Shown here: in pieces, positions 28,199 through 37,917 of the stretch | Numbering within the stretch: position 1 is the first letter of the stretch | How the letters are laid out: every line of letters starts with the position of its first letter | Assembly (NCBI GenBank): GCA_947451385.1 | Contig: CANFYZ010000001.1 | Span: 1-64,000, forward strand | DNA length: 64,000 bases | Direction: 5' to 3' | Origin: Comamonadaceae bacterium | GTDB taxonomy: Bacteria; Pseudomonadota; Gammaproteobacteria; Burkholderiales; Burkholderiaceae_C | Notes under the pieces: generated by a model | Told to the model about the DNA's origin: nothing | Databases searched by the model: none | What the model saw: only the letters and a program-made list of their open reading frames with translations | Made by a program: the position numbers and the translations under genes

Positions 28199-29374
28199 CT
28201 ATGCTACGACTTTCTGCGCCCGCCACGCGGCGATGCGCGATGCGTCCCAACCGGCTTCGCGCAACAGCTCTTCGGTGTGTTGCCCGGGCTGCGGCGCGGT
28301 GCGCTGGACTTGGAACACATAGTCCGTCATCTGCACCGGCATCGCCATTTGCGTCATGGTTTCGCCCTGGGCGGTTTGCACCTGCACCCACATGCCGCGC
28401 GCCACAAAGTGCGGCAGGGTCTGCGCCTCTTGCACCGTCAGCACCGGCGTGACGCAGCAGTCGCTGTCAGCCAGCAAGTTGGACCAATAGGCCAGCGGCT
28501 GCGAGGCTACTTGAGCGGCCACTTCTTGGCGCACCCATTGGTTCAGTTCAGGGGTGGCGGGAATGTGGTGCGGGGCCAGATCGGGGCGCTGCAAGAGCGC
28601 GCAAAACTGCGCCCAAAACTTGTGCTCGAAAGCGCCGACCGCCAAATAGCGGCCGTCTTGTGTGGGGTACAGGCCATAGCAAGGCAGGGCCCCGGTCAAT
28701 TTGTCGCCGCCCGGCGCGGGCGTGTGGCCATGGTTGTGCACACCGGCTTGCGGAATCACCGCATGCGCCAACACGCCGTCGGCAATGGCCACGTCCACAT
28801 GGCGGCCCTGGCCGGTGCGCTGTGCGTCAAACAAGGCAGCCAAAATGCCCATCACCGCGGGCATGGTGCCGCCAAGCAGGTCGCCCATGGGCACGTTGGA
28901 CAGGGCCAACTCACCGCTGGGCGTGCCGTTTTGTTCGGCCACACCGGCAAAGCCGCAGTAGTTCAGGTCGTGCCCCGCCTTTTGGCTGAACGGGCCGGTC
29001 TGCCCATAGCCGCTGATGCTGCAATACACCAGACGCGGGTTCAGGCGTTGCACCACTTCGTAGCCCAAGCCCAGGCGCTGCATCACGCCGGGGCGAAAGC
29101 CTTCGACCAGCACATCGGCCTGGGCGCACATGGCCAGCAAAATCTGCACGCCTTCAGCTTGCTTAAGGTCGATGCGCATGCCGCGTTTGTTGCGGTTGAT
29201 CATTTCACGCACAGTGGGCGAGGCATAGTCGCCCAGGCCCAGGTCTTCGATCTTGACCACATCGGCACCCAAGTCGGCCAGGTGCAAGGTGCACATGGGG
29301 CCGGGCAGCAAGCGCGTCAAATCCAAAATGCGCACCCCTTGCAAGGGCGGGCGGGATGGGGCTGCGCCGCTCAT
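28199..29374 (-). CDS. CaiB/BaiF CoA-transferase family protein
   Basis: LQGVRILDLTRLLPGPMCTLHLADLGADVVKIEDLGLGDYAS. Confidence 0.94.
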   Translation of the reverse strand: MSGAAPSRPPLQGVRILDLTRLLPGPMCTLHLADLGADVVKIEDLGLGDYASPTVREMINRNKRGMRIDLKQAEGVQILLAMCAQADVLVEGFRPGVMQRLGLGYEVVQRLNPRLVYCSISGYGQTGPFSQKAGHDLNYCGFAGVAEQNGTPSGELALSNVPMGDLLGGTMPAVMGILAALFDAQRTGQGRHVDVAIADGVLAHAVIPQAGVHNHGHTPAPGGDKLTGALPCYGLYPTQDGRYLAVGAFEHKFWAQFCALLQRPDLAPHHIPATPELNQWVRQEVAAQVASQPLAYWSNLLADSDCCVTPVLTVQEAQTLPHFVARGMWVQVQTAQGETMTQMAMPVQMTDYVFQVQRTAPQPGQHTEELLREAGWDASRIAAWRAQKVVA

Positions 29375-30951
29375 GGCACCGCCTTGGCTGCATTTGCTGC
29401 GTTTGCGGCGTTTTCGGCGTTTTCGGCCACCGATTTGCGCAGCTCGGTTTTCTGCACCTTGCCCGCCGCCGTCAGCGGCAACTGGTTGCGGAACTCAAAA
29501 CTCTTGGGGCATTTGTAGCCACCAATCTGGCTGCGGCAATGCGCGTCCAGCTCGGCCGCTGTGGCCTGCGCACCGGCGCGCAAGACCACCACGGCGTGCA
29601 CCGCCTCGCCCCATTTTTCGTGCGGCACGCCAATCACCGCGCAAGCTTGCACGGCGGGGTGGCTGCACAACACGTTTTCCACCTCGGCGGGGTACACGTT
29701 CTCGCCACCGGTGATGACCATGTCTTTGATGCGGTCGATCACATACAGGTAACCCGCCTCGTCCATGGTGCCGCCGTCACCGGTGTGCAGCCAGCCCTCA
29801 CGCAGCGCGTGCTGCGAGTCATCGGCTCGGCCCCAGTAGCCTTGCATCACCATCGGGCCGCGAATCAAAATTTCGCCGGGCGTGCCACGCGGCACCTCTT
29901 GGCCCTGCGCATCGGCAATGCGAATTTCGGCCGACAGCCCCGCCTGCCCGGCCGAACGAATGCGTTCACTGTTCAAGAACTCGGGCGCATGCGACAAGCG
30001 CAGCACCGACACCGAGGCCGCTGTTTCGGTCATCCCGTAGGCGTGAATGAACTCGACCGCCGGGAACATGGCCATGGCGCGCTTGAGCAGCGGCACGGTG
30101 ATCGGCGCGGCACCCCACAAAATGCGCTGCAAGCGCGGCAACTGCTGGGGGTTAAAGCCTGGCGCTTCCAACAGCATTTGCAGCATGCTGGGCACGATCA
30201 CCAAATCGGAGACGTTTTCTTCGGCCATTTTCTCAATCACCGCAGTGGGCTGGAACACCGGCACGGTGACGCAGGTGCCGCCCACAATGGTTTGCCCCAG
30301 CATGCGGCCCAGACCCGCCACATGGAACATGGGCGATGTCAGCAGAGTCACAAACTCGGGCGGATTCGGGACCTCGGCCATGCGTCCCACCAACGAGGCC
30401 CAAAAGTTGCCGTGGGAGAGCATCACGCCCTTGGGAAAACCGGTGGTGCCGCCGGTGTACACAATGGCGGCCAGGGTGTCGGGGGCACTGCGCACGTCTT
30501 CCACTGGCGCGGCTTGTTGGACACGGTCTTCCAGGGTTTGGTAGCCCTCGGGCGTGGTTCCCTGCCCCATGAACAAACGCTGGCGCAGCGCCGGCAAATC
30601 AGGCTGCAGCGCCTGGGCCACGGGCCACAAGGCATCGTCCACCGCCAAGGCGCTGGCAGCGCAGTCGCGCAGCGCGTAGCTCACCTCGGCCGCCGACCAG
30701 CGGGTGTTGATCGGGTTCACCACCAGGCCCGCCCACCAGCCGGCCAGCAGCAACTCCATCATGCGGTCGCTGTTCTGTGCCAGCACCGACAGCCGCTCGC
30801 CCGGCTGCAAACCCAAAGCCTGCAAGGCCCCGGCGGTCTGGGCCACACGCTGCGCCAGTTGCGCAAAAGTCTGCCGCCGCGCACCGGTCACGGTGGCGGT
30901 TTTGTTGGGGTGTTTTTGCACCGAGCGGTGCAATCCTGCGGTCAAGTACAT
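29371..30951 (-). CDS. AMP-dependent acyl-CoA synthetase/ligase
   Basis: AAIVYTGGTTGFPKGVMLSHGNFW; VIDRIKDMVITGGENVYPAEVENVL. Confidence 0.94.
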   Translation of the reverse strand: MYLTAGLHRSVQKHPNKTATVTGARRQTFAQLAQRVAQTAGALQALGLQPGERLSVLAQNSDRMMELLLAGWWAGLVVNPINTRWSAAEVSYALRDCAASALAVDDALWPVAQALQPDLPALRQRLFMGQGTTPEGYQTLEDRVQQAAPVEDVRSAPDTLAAIVYTGGTTGFPKGVMLSHGNFWASLVGRMAEVPNPPEFVTLLTSPMFHVAGLGRMLGQTIVGGTCVTVPVFQPTAVIEKMAEENVSDLVIVPSMLQMLLEAPGFNPQQLPRLQRILWGAAPITVPLLKRAMAMFPAVEFIHAYGMTETAASVSVLRLSHAPEFLNSERIRSAGQAGLSAEIRIADAQGQEVPRGTPGEILIRGPMVMQGYWGRADDSQHALREGWLHTGDGGTMDEAGYLYVIDRIKDMVITGGENVYPAEVENVLCSHPAVQACAVIGVPHEKWGEAVHAVVVLRAGAQATAAELDAHCRSQIGGYKCPKSFEFRNQLPLTAAGKVQKTELRKSVAENAENAANAANAAKAVP

Positions 30952-31021
30952 GCGCCCTCCTGGCTCAGCCCCTCGCGCAGGAGCCGCTCAAGTCCATTGC
31001 AACGGGAATCCCCTGCGCAGG

Positions 31022-31061
31022 CAATCGCCCGATTCCTCAAAGCGATTGGCAAAAAGTGACA
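31022..31061 (-). promoter_or_regulatory. Candidate regulator site B, similar to 26235-26274
   Basis: caatcgcccgattcctcaaagcgattggcaaaaagtgaca. Confidence 0.55.
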
Positions 31062-31110
31062 GCGCGAAGCGTCTGCGAAGCTGCCGCGCACTTTTCTGCA
31101 GGGCGGGTTT

Positions 31111-32700
31111 TCAGCGGCAGGCAAAGTTGGCCGCGTCTTGGGGATCGCCGGCGCCCTTGTAATGGGCGTATTGCGGGTAGGCGCACAGCGGTCGGCTGCG
31201 CCCGGGGAAAACGGCTGTGCCCTTGGCCTCGATCTGCAGCGGGGCCTGGCCTTTTTCGACCCAGTTCACCAGTGCGCCCAGGCCGTCGATGCTGTCGGTG
31301 GCCGCCCCGCCTTGGCAGTGCCCCATGCCGGGCACCAAAAACAGCTTGGCCAAGTCGGCAGTGGCCGCGCCATGTTGGGCTTGCAGGCGTTGGTAATAGT
31401 CGACCATTTCGTCGGCAGAAAAAATCGGATCGGCCATGCCGTGGATGAACAGCAACTTGCCGCCGCGCGCCCGGTAGCCCGCCAACTGCACATCGTCAGC
31501 GGTGTTGAAAATCCACGAGTGCGCGTCCATGCGCTGCGGATCGCGGTCAAAGTCGAATTTGTAAATGCTCAGACTCCGGTCGGGTGGCGTGACAAAGTAG
31601 CCTTGCAGCGCGTCCTCCATCAAAAACACGTGGCGGGAATTGGCCTTGCCGGTGGGCGAGTTGCCCAGCTTCCATGCACGCCAGTCGTTTTGCGGATGCC
31701 CCATGCCGGGGTCCCAGGGCCAGCTGAAATACAGCGGCTGACCGGCGCTGTTCTTCGGGCCTTGGGTCATTTTTTTCAAGGCCGAGACTTGCGCGGGTGC
31801 CAAGCAGGTGGTGTCTTTGGCGGCTTTGCACTGCAAGGCGCTGACATCGAATTTGCACGCCGCAGGGTTGGAGACCAGGCCATCGACCAGACCGTCCAAC
31901 CCGTCGCAGGCCTGGAGAATGCCTTTGCTGAGCACCTCCAAATCGCCATCGCTCAAAGCCTGGCTCAGCACCTTTTGGCCGTCTGCCGCGGCGGGTGCGA
32001 TGGCCTGCAAAGCCTGGGTGTCCCAGGCGGCGGCGATGGTGGCGCCCTTGGAGACGCGCATGGCCGGGGCCATGGCGATCACGCCGTCGAAATGCTGGGG
32101 AAAGCGCTGGGTGAACATCATGCCCTGGCGGCCACCGCCCGAGCAGCCAACGAAGTACGAGCGGTCGGCCGGTTTGCTGTAGAACTGGCGGATCAGGTCT
32201 TTCGCCGTGACCGCGACTTTGTCGTGCGCGTTGTAGGCGTTGTCGGTGCGGGCGATCGGATCAAAACCAAAGTCGGCGGTGGGGCCTTGGTGGCCGGCAT
32301 CGGTGGTGGCCACCGCAAAGCCCCGGTTCAAGGCATAGCCGGGCGCAGCCTGTGGCCCCACGGCCGGCCGCACCACGCCATCGTTGCCGCCGCCGCCTTG
32401 GTACAAAAAGCGGCCGTTCCACGCAGTGGGCAGACGCAATTCAAAACCAATGTGATAGGGCTTGCCGTCTTGGCCCACGCGCTCGTCCATGCGCCCGCTG
32501 ACTTTGCAATGCGCCACCAGCATGGGACCCGTCTGCAAACCTGGCGGACGCACGGTGTCGCCGGCGATCAGCTCGGTGGTCAAACGCATACCGGGTTTGG
32601 CCACGGCAGCAAAGGCCGCGCAGTCGGTGGTTTGCGACCAGGCCTGGCCGCTGGCAGCGCACAAAGCCAGCACTGCCCATGGAAATTTCAAATACCGCAT
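31111..32700 (-). CDS. Tannase/feruloyl esterase family protein (secreted)
   Basis: Signal peptide MRYLKFPWAVLALCAASGQAWSQ; GCSGGGRQGMMFTQRFP; GMGHCQGG (CS...HC pattern). Confidence 0.9.
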   Translation of the reverse strand: MRYLKFPWAVLALCAASGQAWSQTTDCAAFAAVAKPGMRLTTELIAGDTVRPPGLQTGPMLVAHCKVSGRMDERVGQDGKPYHIGFELRLPTAWNGRFLYQGGGGNDGVVRPAVGPQAAPGYALNRGFAVATTDAGHQGPTADFGFDPIARTDNAYNAHDKVAVTAKDLIRQFYSKPADRSYFVGCSGGGRQGMMFTQRFPQHFDGVIAMAPAMRVSKGATIAAAWDTQALQAIAPAAADGQKVLSQALSDGDLEVLSKGILQACDGLDGLVDGLVSNPAACKFDVSALQCKAAKDTTCLAPAQVSALKKMTQGPKNSAGQPLYFSWPWDPGMGHPQNDWRAWKLGNSPTGKANSRHVFLMEDALQGYFVTPPDRSLSIYKFDFDRDPQRMDAHSWIFNTADDVQLAGYRARGGKLLFIHGMADPIFSADEMVDYYQRLQAQHGAATADLAKLFLVPGMGHCQGGAATDSIDGLGALVNWVEKGQAPLQIEAKGTAVFPGRSRPLCAYPQYAHYKGAGDPQDAANFACR

Positions 32701-32746
32701 AGCTTGCCTTTGATGGTTCAAAAAGGGATCGCTGTGACGCAACGCT

Positions 32747-34510
32747 TTATTTGCAAGAGAAATTGCGCGCGTCTTCCAGTGAGCCACTGCCGTTGTAGGT
32801 GGCCACCGTGGGGTAGGCGCACAGAGGGCGCGTGCGCTGGGCCGACCAGTCGGCGGGCAACTCACTGTTGACACCGCCCGGGTTGCCTGCGCCGCGCGCC
32901 TGGGCCAGCACCGCCTGCGGTGCCACGCCCTGCTCCACCCACTGCACCAGAGGGGTCAGCAGATCGAACTGGTCGGTCGACAGACCCGCGCTGCAGTGGT
33001 TCATGCCGGGCACCGGAAAGTAGCGGGCAAAGTCTGTCGCAGGCTGACCCGTGGTCGTGCCGACACGCTCCACCCATTGGCGCGTGTCTTCGGCCGAGAA
33101 AATCGCATCGGCCACGCCGTGGTAAAGCACCATTTTGGCGCCGCGCTGGCGCAGCGGGGCCAGGTTCACCGGTTTGTCTTCGCCGGGGGGCACCATCAAC
33201 GACCAGCCCGATTCACGGTAGGTGTCATTGGTGGCGCTGAACAAGGCCAGGCGTTGCGCGATGTTGTCCTTCAGCGGGTCCACCGGCCCGGGCGGGACGC
33301 TGAACAGTGTGCCCAGCGCCAGCGGATCACGGATCAAAGAATCAGTGAATTTCCAGGTGCCCCAGTTGGCACCCGCCACGCCCGGGTCATAAGGAAAGGA
33401 CGCGTAGAACTTTTGCCCTTGCGGCGTCTGGGCTCCGCTGAACACGGCCGCCAACACATTTTTCTGGCCGGGGGTCAGGCAGGCGCCGTTGCGCTCGCCG
33501 GTGCAGGTCGCCACATCTTGCTGAACGTTGAAGCGGGCTTGGCAGGCCTGTGTGGCTTGCACCATGCCGTCACGCGCGCCATCCAGTGCGTCGCATTGCG
33601 CCAGCAAGGCTTTCGCCACCGTTTGACGCTCCGCCGGGGTGAAGGCCGAAGCCAAGTCCACCAAGGTGCCGTTGGGGTTCAAAGGGTTCTTGATGGTGGC
33701 CCCTGGCGTGGCCAGCGGCAGCCACTGCTGCGCGCCCCAGATTTGCGCCAGCGCGGCATACGGCAGGCGGTAGCCGGGTGCGCCGACCAGGTAACCGTCG
33801 TACGCGTCACCCAAACGCGCCGCCGCCACCATGGCATGGCGGCCGCCGTTGGAGCAACCGCCAATGTAAGAACGGTCTGGCCCTTTGCCATAGGCCCCTT
33901 GAATCAACTGTTTGGCCATGGGCGTGAGCTTGACCACCGCTTGGTAACCGTAGTCCAGCCGGGCTTGCGGCTCCAGACCAAAGAACGGGGTTTGCGGACC
34001 GGTATGACCGGCGTCCGAGCTGATCACCGCAAAGCCCTGCATCAAAGCGCCGGTCAGCGGGCCGCCGCCCAAAGCGCCCAGCGCAGGCACGACCGCTCCG
34101 TCCAGCCCTCCATTGCCTTGGTAATAGAAGCGGCCGTTCCAGGCCTCGGGCAAACGCATTTCAAAGCCGATGGCGTAGTCGCGCCCGTCACTGCCTTTGC
34201 GCTCGTGCATCTTGCCTTTGACCAGGCAGTGCGCAGGCACGGCGCGGTCGCCCAAAGTCAAAGCGCCCGCGGCCACGGGGGCAGCCGATTCGAGCCGGGT
34301 ATTCGGCAAATTCAGTTGACCGACCAAGGCGGCGCAGGCCGACAGCGTGGCCCCGGTGGCTGCTTTCAACACGGGGGGCTTGGGGGTCTCTAAGCTGCTG
34401 CAGGCGAGCAGCGCGGTCGCGGCGCTGAGCACCGCGGCGAGCTGCACGCCGCGCTTCAAAGGCATTGGTTTCATGTTCTGTTGCATGTTCATTTGCATGT
34501 TCTTTTGCAT
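32747..34510 (-). CDS. Tannase/feruloyl esterase family lipoprotein-like paralogue
   Basis: LLACSSLETP lipobox; GGCSNGGRHAMVAAARLG; GMNHCSAGLSTDQFD. Start uncertain within repeat-encoded Met residues. Confidence 0.88.
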   Translation of the reverse strand: MQKNMQMNMQQNMKPMPLKRGVQLAAVLSAATALLACSSLETPKPPVLKAATGATLSACAALVGQLNLPNTRLESAAPVAAGALTLGDRAVPAHCLVKGKMHERKGSDGRDYAIGFEMRLPEAWNGRFYYQGNGGLDGAVVPALGALGGGPLTGALMQGFAVISSDAGHTGPQTPFFGLEPQARLDYGYQAVVKLTPMAKQLIQGAYGKGPDRSYIGGCSNGGRHAMVAAARLGDAYDGYLVGAPGYRLPYAALAQIWGAQQWLPLATPGATIKNPLNPNGTLVDLASAFTPAERQTVAKALLAQCDALDGARDGMVQATQACQARFNVQQDVATCTGERNGACLTPGQKNVLAAVFSGAQTPQGQKFYASFPYDPGVAGANWGTWKFTDSLIRDPLALGTLFSVPPGPVDPLKDNIAQRLALFSATNDTYRESGWSLMVPPGEDKPVNLAPLRQRGAKMVLYHGVADAIFSAEDTRQWVERVGTTTGQPATDFARYFPVPGMNHCSAGLSTDQFDLLTPLVQWVEQGVAPQAVLAQARGAGNPGGVNSELPADWSAQRTRPLCAYPTVATYNGSGSLEDARNFSCK

Positions 34511-34517
34511 GTTCTGT
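34470..34517. repeat. Four ~12-nt tandem units (T)TGCATGTTCWKT at the start of the esterase gene
   Basis: ttcatgttctgt/tgcatgttcatt/tgcatgttcttt/tgcatgttctgt. Confidence 0.85.
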
Positions 34518-34525
34518 CTCCTTGT

Positions 34526-34993
34526 TCACATGACTTCAAAAAATCGCATGACCACCCGGTCAGGTTGGCGCGCACCGGTGCCGACAAACAAGCGCTCGCT
34601 GATCCACGCCAAGCTCGGGCTGGCCGTTTCAAAACTGGGGCTGCAGCGGAAATACACTTCCGCCGGGTCCACCGGTTCGCCGCGAATCAGCCGCGCCATG
34701 ACCTCGGGGGCGGCGGTGCGCACGGCCCGGTTTTGCACAAAGATCAGATCGCCGCCGTCGGTCTCGATCACATAGCGTGCATCGAGCTCGGCCATGCGCG
34801 GATTCAAGATCAATTGGAAATCGGCCCCGCCCGGCAAGACCCGCGCGCTCCAGCCCTGGCCTTGGACTTCGCCGCCCAAAATCGGGATCACGCGGCGCTG
34901 GCCGTGGACAGTGGCACCGACCTCTTGAGGCCGGTCCACTTGGACCGAGAGATCGGCAAAAAATTGCAAAGTGGGTGGGGTGAAATTCAGCAT
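34526..34993 (-). CDS. DUF3237-like protein
   Basis: FFADLSVQVDRPQEVGATVHGQRRVIPILGGEVQGQGWSARVLPGGADFQ. Confidence 0.8.
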   Translation of the reverse strand: MLNFTPPTLQFFADLSVQVDRPQEVGATVHGQRRVIPILGGEVQGQGWSARVLPGGADFQLILNPRMAELDARYVIETDGGDLIFVQNRAVRTAAPEVMARLIRGEPVDPAEVYFRCSPSFETASPSLAWISERLFVGTGARQPDRVVMRFFEVM

Positions 34994-35026
34994 GGGCTCT
35001 AGGGTATTCCCAAGTGAAGCGGGCGC

Positions 35027-35851
35027 GTGTCATCCCTTAAGATGACGGACAAACCCGATCTGAAACGCATGCGCCAGTGGACCCCTACCCCCTCCAACAC
35101 TTCGGTGCAGGTGCTGCAAAGTCTGATTGGTTTGGTGGGCGAGCCAGAGTTTGAATCCGCGCTGCTGGCGCACCTGCATCCGGTGGTGCCCGCCGCGTCG
35201 TATTCGATCTACCAAACCGGCCCCGGCTGCGACCCGCAGCTCTTCATGTCGGCAAGTTGGGGCATCCCAGACACCACCCGTTCGTGCTGGAACGCGTATT
35301 TGACCGGCCCCCACTTGGACGACCGCACCTTGACCGCACCCCGCCAACACCAGGGCCAAACTCTGCTGTGCCACATCACCGCGCCGGAGGTGCCGGTGCA
35401 GCACCGGGCCCGGGTCTACGAGGCCCATGGCATGGCCGAACGTGTGTCGGTGGTGCAAGAAAAAAATGACACGGTTTTCGCCATCAATTTTTACCGGCAC
35501 ACCCACCAGTCGCCTTTCAGTGACGCGCAGTTGGCCGACTTTGAGGCGGTGGCCCCGGCCTTGCTGAGCTTGGCGCAAAAGCAAATTCAGCTGTGCCCCC
35601 CGTTGAACATGCAGGCCGCCCCCTTGCAAAAGGTCGCGCATTGGAGCCAGCGCCTCACCAGCTTGCACCCGGGCCTCACGCCGCGCGAGCTGGCGGTGTG
35701 CGCGCGGCTGTTGATGGGCATGACGCAAGACGGCATCGCGCGTGATCTGGGTTTGAGCTTGCCCACCGTGAAGACTTACCGCAACCGGGCTTTTTCACGG
35801 TTGGGCATTCATTTTAAAAATCAATTGTTCGCCTTATTCACTGGCGCCTGA
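35027..35851 (+). CDS. LuxR-type HTH transcriptional regulator (GTG at 35027 or ATG at 35042)
   Basis: C-terminal LTPRELAVCARLLMGMTQDGIARDLGLSLPTVKTYRNRAFSRLGI. Confidence 0.88.
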   Translation: MSSLKMTDKPDLKRMRQWTPTPSNTSVQVLQSLIGLVGEPEFESALLAHLHPVVPAASYSIYQTGPGCDPQLFMSASWGIPDTTRSCWNAYLTGPHLDDRTLTAPRQHQGQTLLCHITAPEVPVQHRARVYEAHGMAERVSVVQEKNDTVFAINFYRHTHQSPFSDAQLADFEAVAPALLSLAQKQIQLCPPLNMQAAPLQKVAHWSQRLTSLHPGLTPRELAVCARLLMGMTQDGIARDLGLSLPTVKTYRNRAFSRLGIHFKNQLFALFTGA

Positions 35852-35879
35852 ACACACACTCTCCAAAAGGATCTTTCTC

Positions 35880-36737
35880 ATGACCCCACCTTCCCCCGCC
35901 ACCGAGACGACCCCCTTGCTGTACCGCGTCGATGAAGGGGTGGCGGTGATTTCGTTCAATCGGCCCGACAAATTGAATGCGCTCACACCCGAAATGCTGA
36001 ACGGGTTTTTTGACCTGGTGCAGCGCGCCTCCGAAGACGTGGATGTGCGCGTGATATTGATCACGGGCGAGGGCCGAGGATTTTCGGCAGGACTGGATTT
36101 GAGTGTGATCGGGACAGGCGTTTCCAAATCAGCGGCGCCCCCCACCCCTGCTGCGCCAACGGTTAAACAATGGGGCGATGAGGTGGGCCCCAACTTGCAG
36201 CGTTATTTCAAGCACGGCTGGAACGCTTTGATCACTTCGCGCAAACCCACCATTGCCGCCGTCAATGGCGCGGCCTTTGGCTGGGGATTTATTCTTTCAT
36301 TGCACTGCGACATTCGCTTTGCGGCTGAATCGGCTTTGTTCAATGCGACTTTCGCGCGCCTCGGTGTCCCCGCAGAAAAAGGCATCGGCTGGCTGCTGCC
36401 CCGCTTGATTGGCATTGCGCGGGCGGCAGATTTGCTCTACACCGCCCGCCGCTTTAACGGTCATGAGGCCGAGCGACTGGGCCTGGTGAACCAAGTGCTG
36501 CCCGACGCCGAACTCATGCCGCATGCACTGAGCTACGCCAAACAGATTGCAGCCAATTCAGCCCCTCGCTCGTTGGCGGCCATGAAAGCCCAGATTTGGA
36601 GCGCCGGCGACGACTGTTACGACCAAGCTTTCGCGGCAGCCGACCACGAACAAGACTTGGCGGTGTTGACCCAAGACTTTCGTGAAGGGATCACCAGTTT
36701 GCGCGAAAAACGCAGTCCTCACTTTACGGGGCAATGA
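35880..36737 (+). CDS. Enoyl-CoA hydratase/isomerase family protein
   Basis: VAVISFNRPDKLNALTPEMLNGF...ITGEGRGFSAGLDLS...AAVNGAAFGWGF. Confidence 0.93.
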   Translation: MTPPSPATETTPLLYRVDEGVAVISFNRPDKLNALTPEMLNGFFDLVQRASEDVDVRVILITGEGRGFSAGLDLSVIGTGVSKSAAPPTPAAPTVKQWGDEVGPNLQRYFKHGWNALITSRKPTIAAVNGAAFGWGFILSLHCDIRFAAESALFNATFARLGVPAEKGIGWLLPRLIGIARAADLLYTARRFNGHEAERLGLVNQVLPDAELMPHALSYAKQIAANSAPRSLAAMKAQIWSAGDDCYDQAFAAADHEQDLAVLTQDFREGITSLREKRSPHFTGQ

Positions 36738-36869
36738 CTTATCGCTGCGCCCATGGACCGGGGCTGCATGCGGGTTGATACGTGGACCATCAGCAGGGTT
36801 TTCACCCAATAAGGGCCTGTAGATAGCGGGCTAGACTGCTTGCACGTTCACACTCCTCAGGACCCTGGC

Positions 36870-37865
36870 ATGACCCCCAATCAGACCCCATCCCGCCGCC
36901 AACTCTTGGCCATGATGTCCGCTTGGGCCGGCGCTGCTGTATCGCCGCAAGTGCTGGCCCAAAATGCCAAATGGCCCAACAAACCGATTCGGATCGTGGT
37001 CGCCTTTCCACCCGGCGGATTGACGGACGCCTATGCCCGCATGTACGCAGAGCAACTCACGGCCACCCTGGGTGTCGCCGCAATTGTGGACAACAAGCCG
37101 GGCGCTGGCGCCATCATTGGCATTGACGCGGTGGCCAAAGCGCCTGCCGATGGCTACACCTTGCTGATGACCACGTCAGGCACGGTGTGGCAAAACCGCG
37201 TGCTTTACAGCAAACTGCCCTACAACCTGGACAAAGACCTGACCCCGATTGCCAACTTTCCCTCGGGCCCCTTGGTGGTCGGTGTGTCTGAAAAAGTGCC
37301 AGCCAAAAACATCTTGGAGTTCATTGAATTTGCCAAGACCAATCAGACCACCATGGGCACCTATGCCCCGGGTTCATACCCCCACATGGTGGCCGATCAA
37401 ATCAACCGCAACCACGGCTCGCGCATTCTTTCTGTGCATTACAAAGGCGAGGCCGCCATGTGGGTGGATGTGGCCTCCGGCCAACTGCAGGTGGCCATTG
37501 GCAGTTACCAAGCCTTCAACACGGTGTCCGGTCGCGGGGTGCGTCCGATTGGCGTGACCGGCGCGTACCGCTCACCTAAGTTACCTAATGTGCCAACCTT
37601 GGTGGAGCAAGGCATGAAAGACCCTTTGGTGGCGCTCGAGGGTGGATTGCCCTTGATGGCCCCCACAGGCACGCCCGAAGCTGTCTTGAAGTTGCTGTCC
37701 AGCGTGGCGGTCGAAGGCGCCAACACCGAGCGGGCGGCCAAACTCAGGGAATCTTTTTCCATTCCCAACAAGCCCAAAAACCTGATCGAAACCCGCAAAG
37801 ACTGGGAGCGCGATGTGCCGGTCTGGATCAAGTTGGCGGTGGACTTGGGCATCAAGTTAGATTGA
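36870..37865 (+). CDS. Bug family TTT substrate-binding protein
   Basis: WPNKPIRIVVAFPPGGLTDAYARMYAEQLTATLGVAAIVDNKPGAGA. Confidence 0.93.
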   Translation: MTPNQTPSRRQLLAMMSAWAGAAVSPQVLAQNAKWPNKPIRIVVAFPPGGLTDAYARMYAEQLTATLGVAAIVDNKPGAGAIIGIDAVAKAPADGYTLLMTTSGTVWQNRVLYSKLPYNLDKDLTPIANFPSGPLVVGVSEKVPAKNILEFIEFAKTNQTTMGTYAPGSYPHMVADQINRNHGSRILSVHYKGEAAMWVDVASGQLQVAIGSYQAFNTVSGRGVRPIGVTGAYRSPKLPNVPTLVEQGMKDPLVALEGGLPLMAPTGTPEAVLKLLSSVAVEGANTERAAKLRESFSIPNKPKNLIETRKDWERDVPVWIKLAVDLGIKLD

Positions 37866-37891
37866 CGCCCAGGCACAGGCTGGAAAATACA

Positions 37892-37917
37892 AGCCGGTGA
37901 GCAGTGGGTGACCGGCT
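37892..37917. terminator. Inverted repeat AGCCGGT-N12-ACCGGCT between convergent genes
   Basis: Direct reading; touches the stop codon of the ATPase gene. Confidence 0.4.

Noticed and set aside
29356-31059. 567-aa plus-strand ORF
   Set aside because: Antisense to an AMP-ligase with clear motifs.
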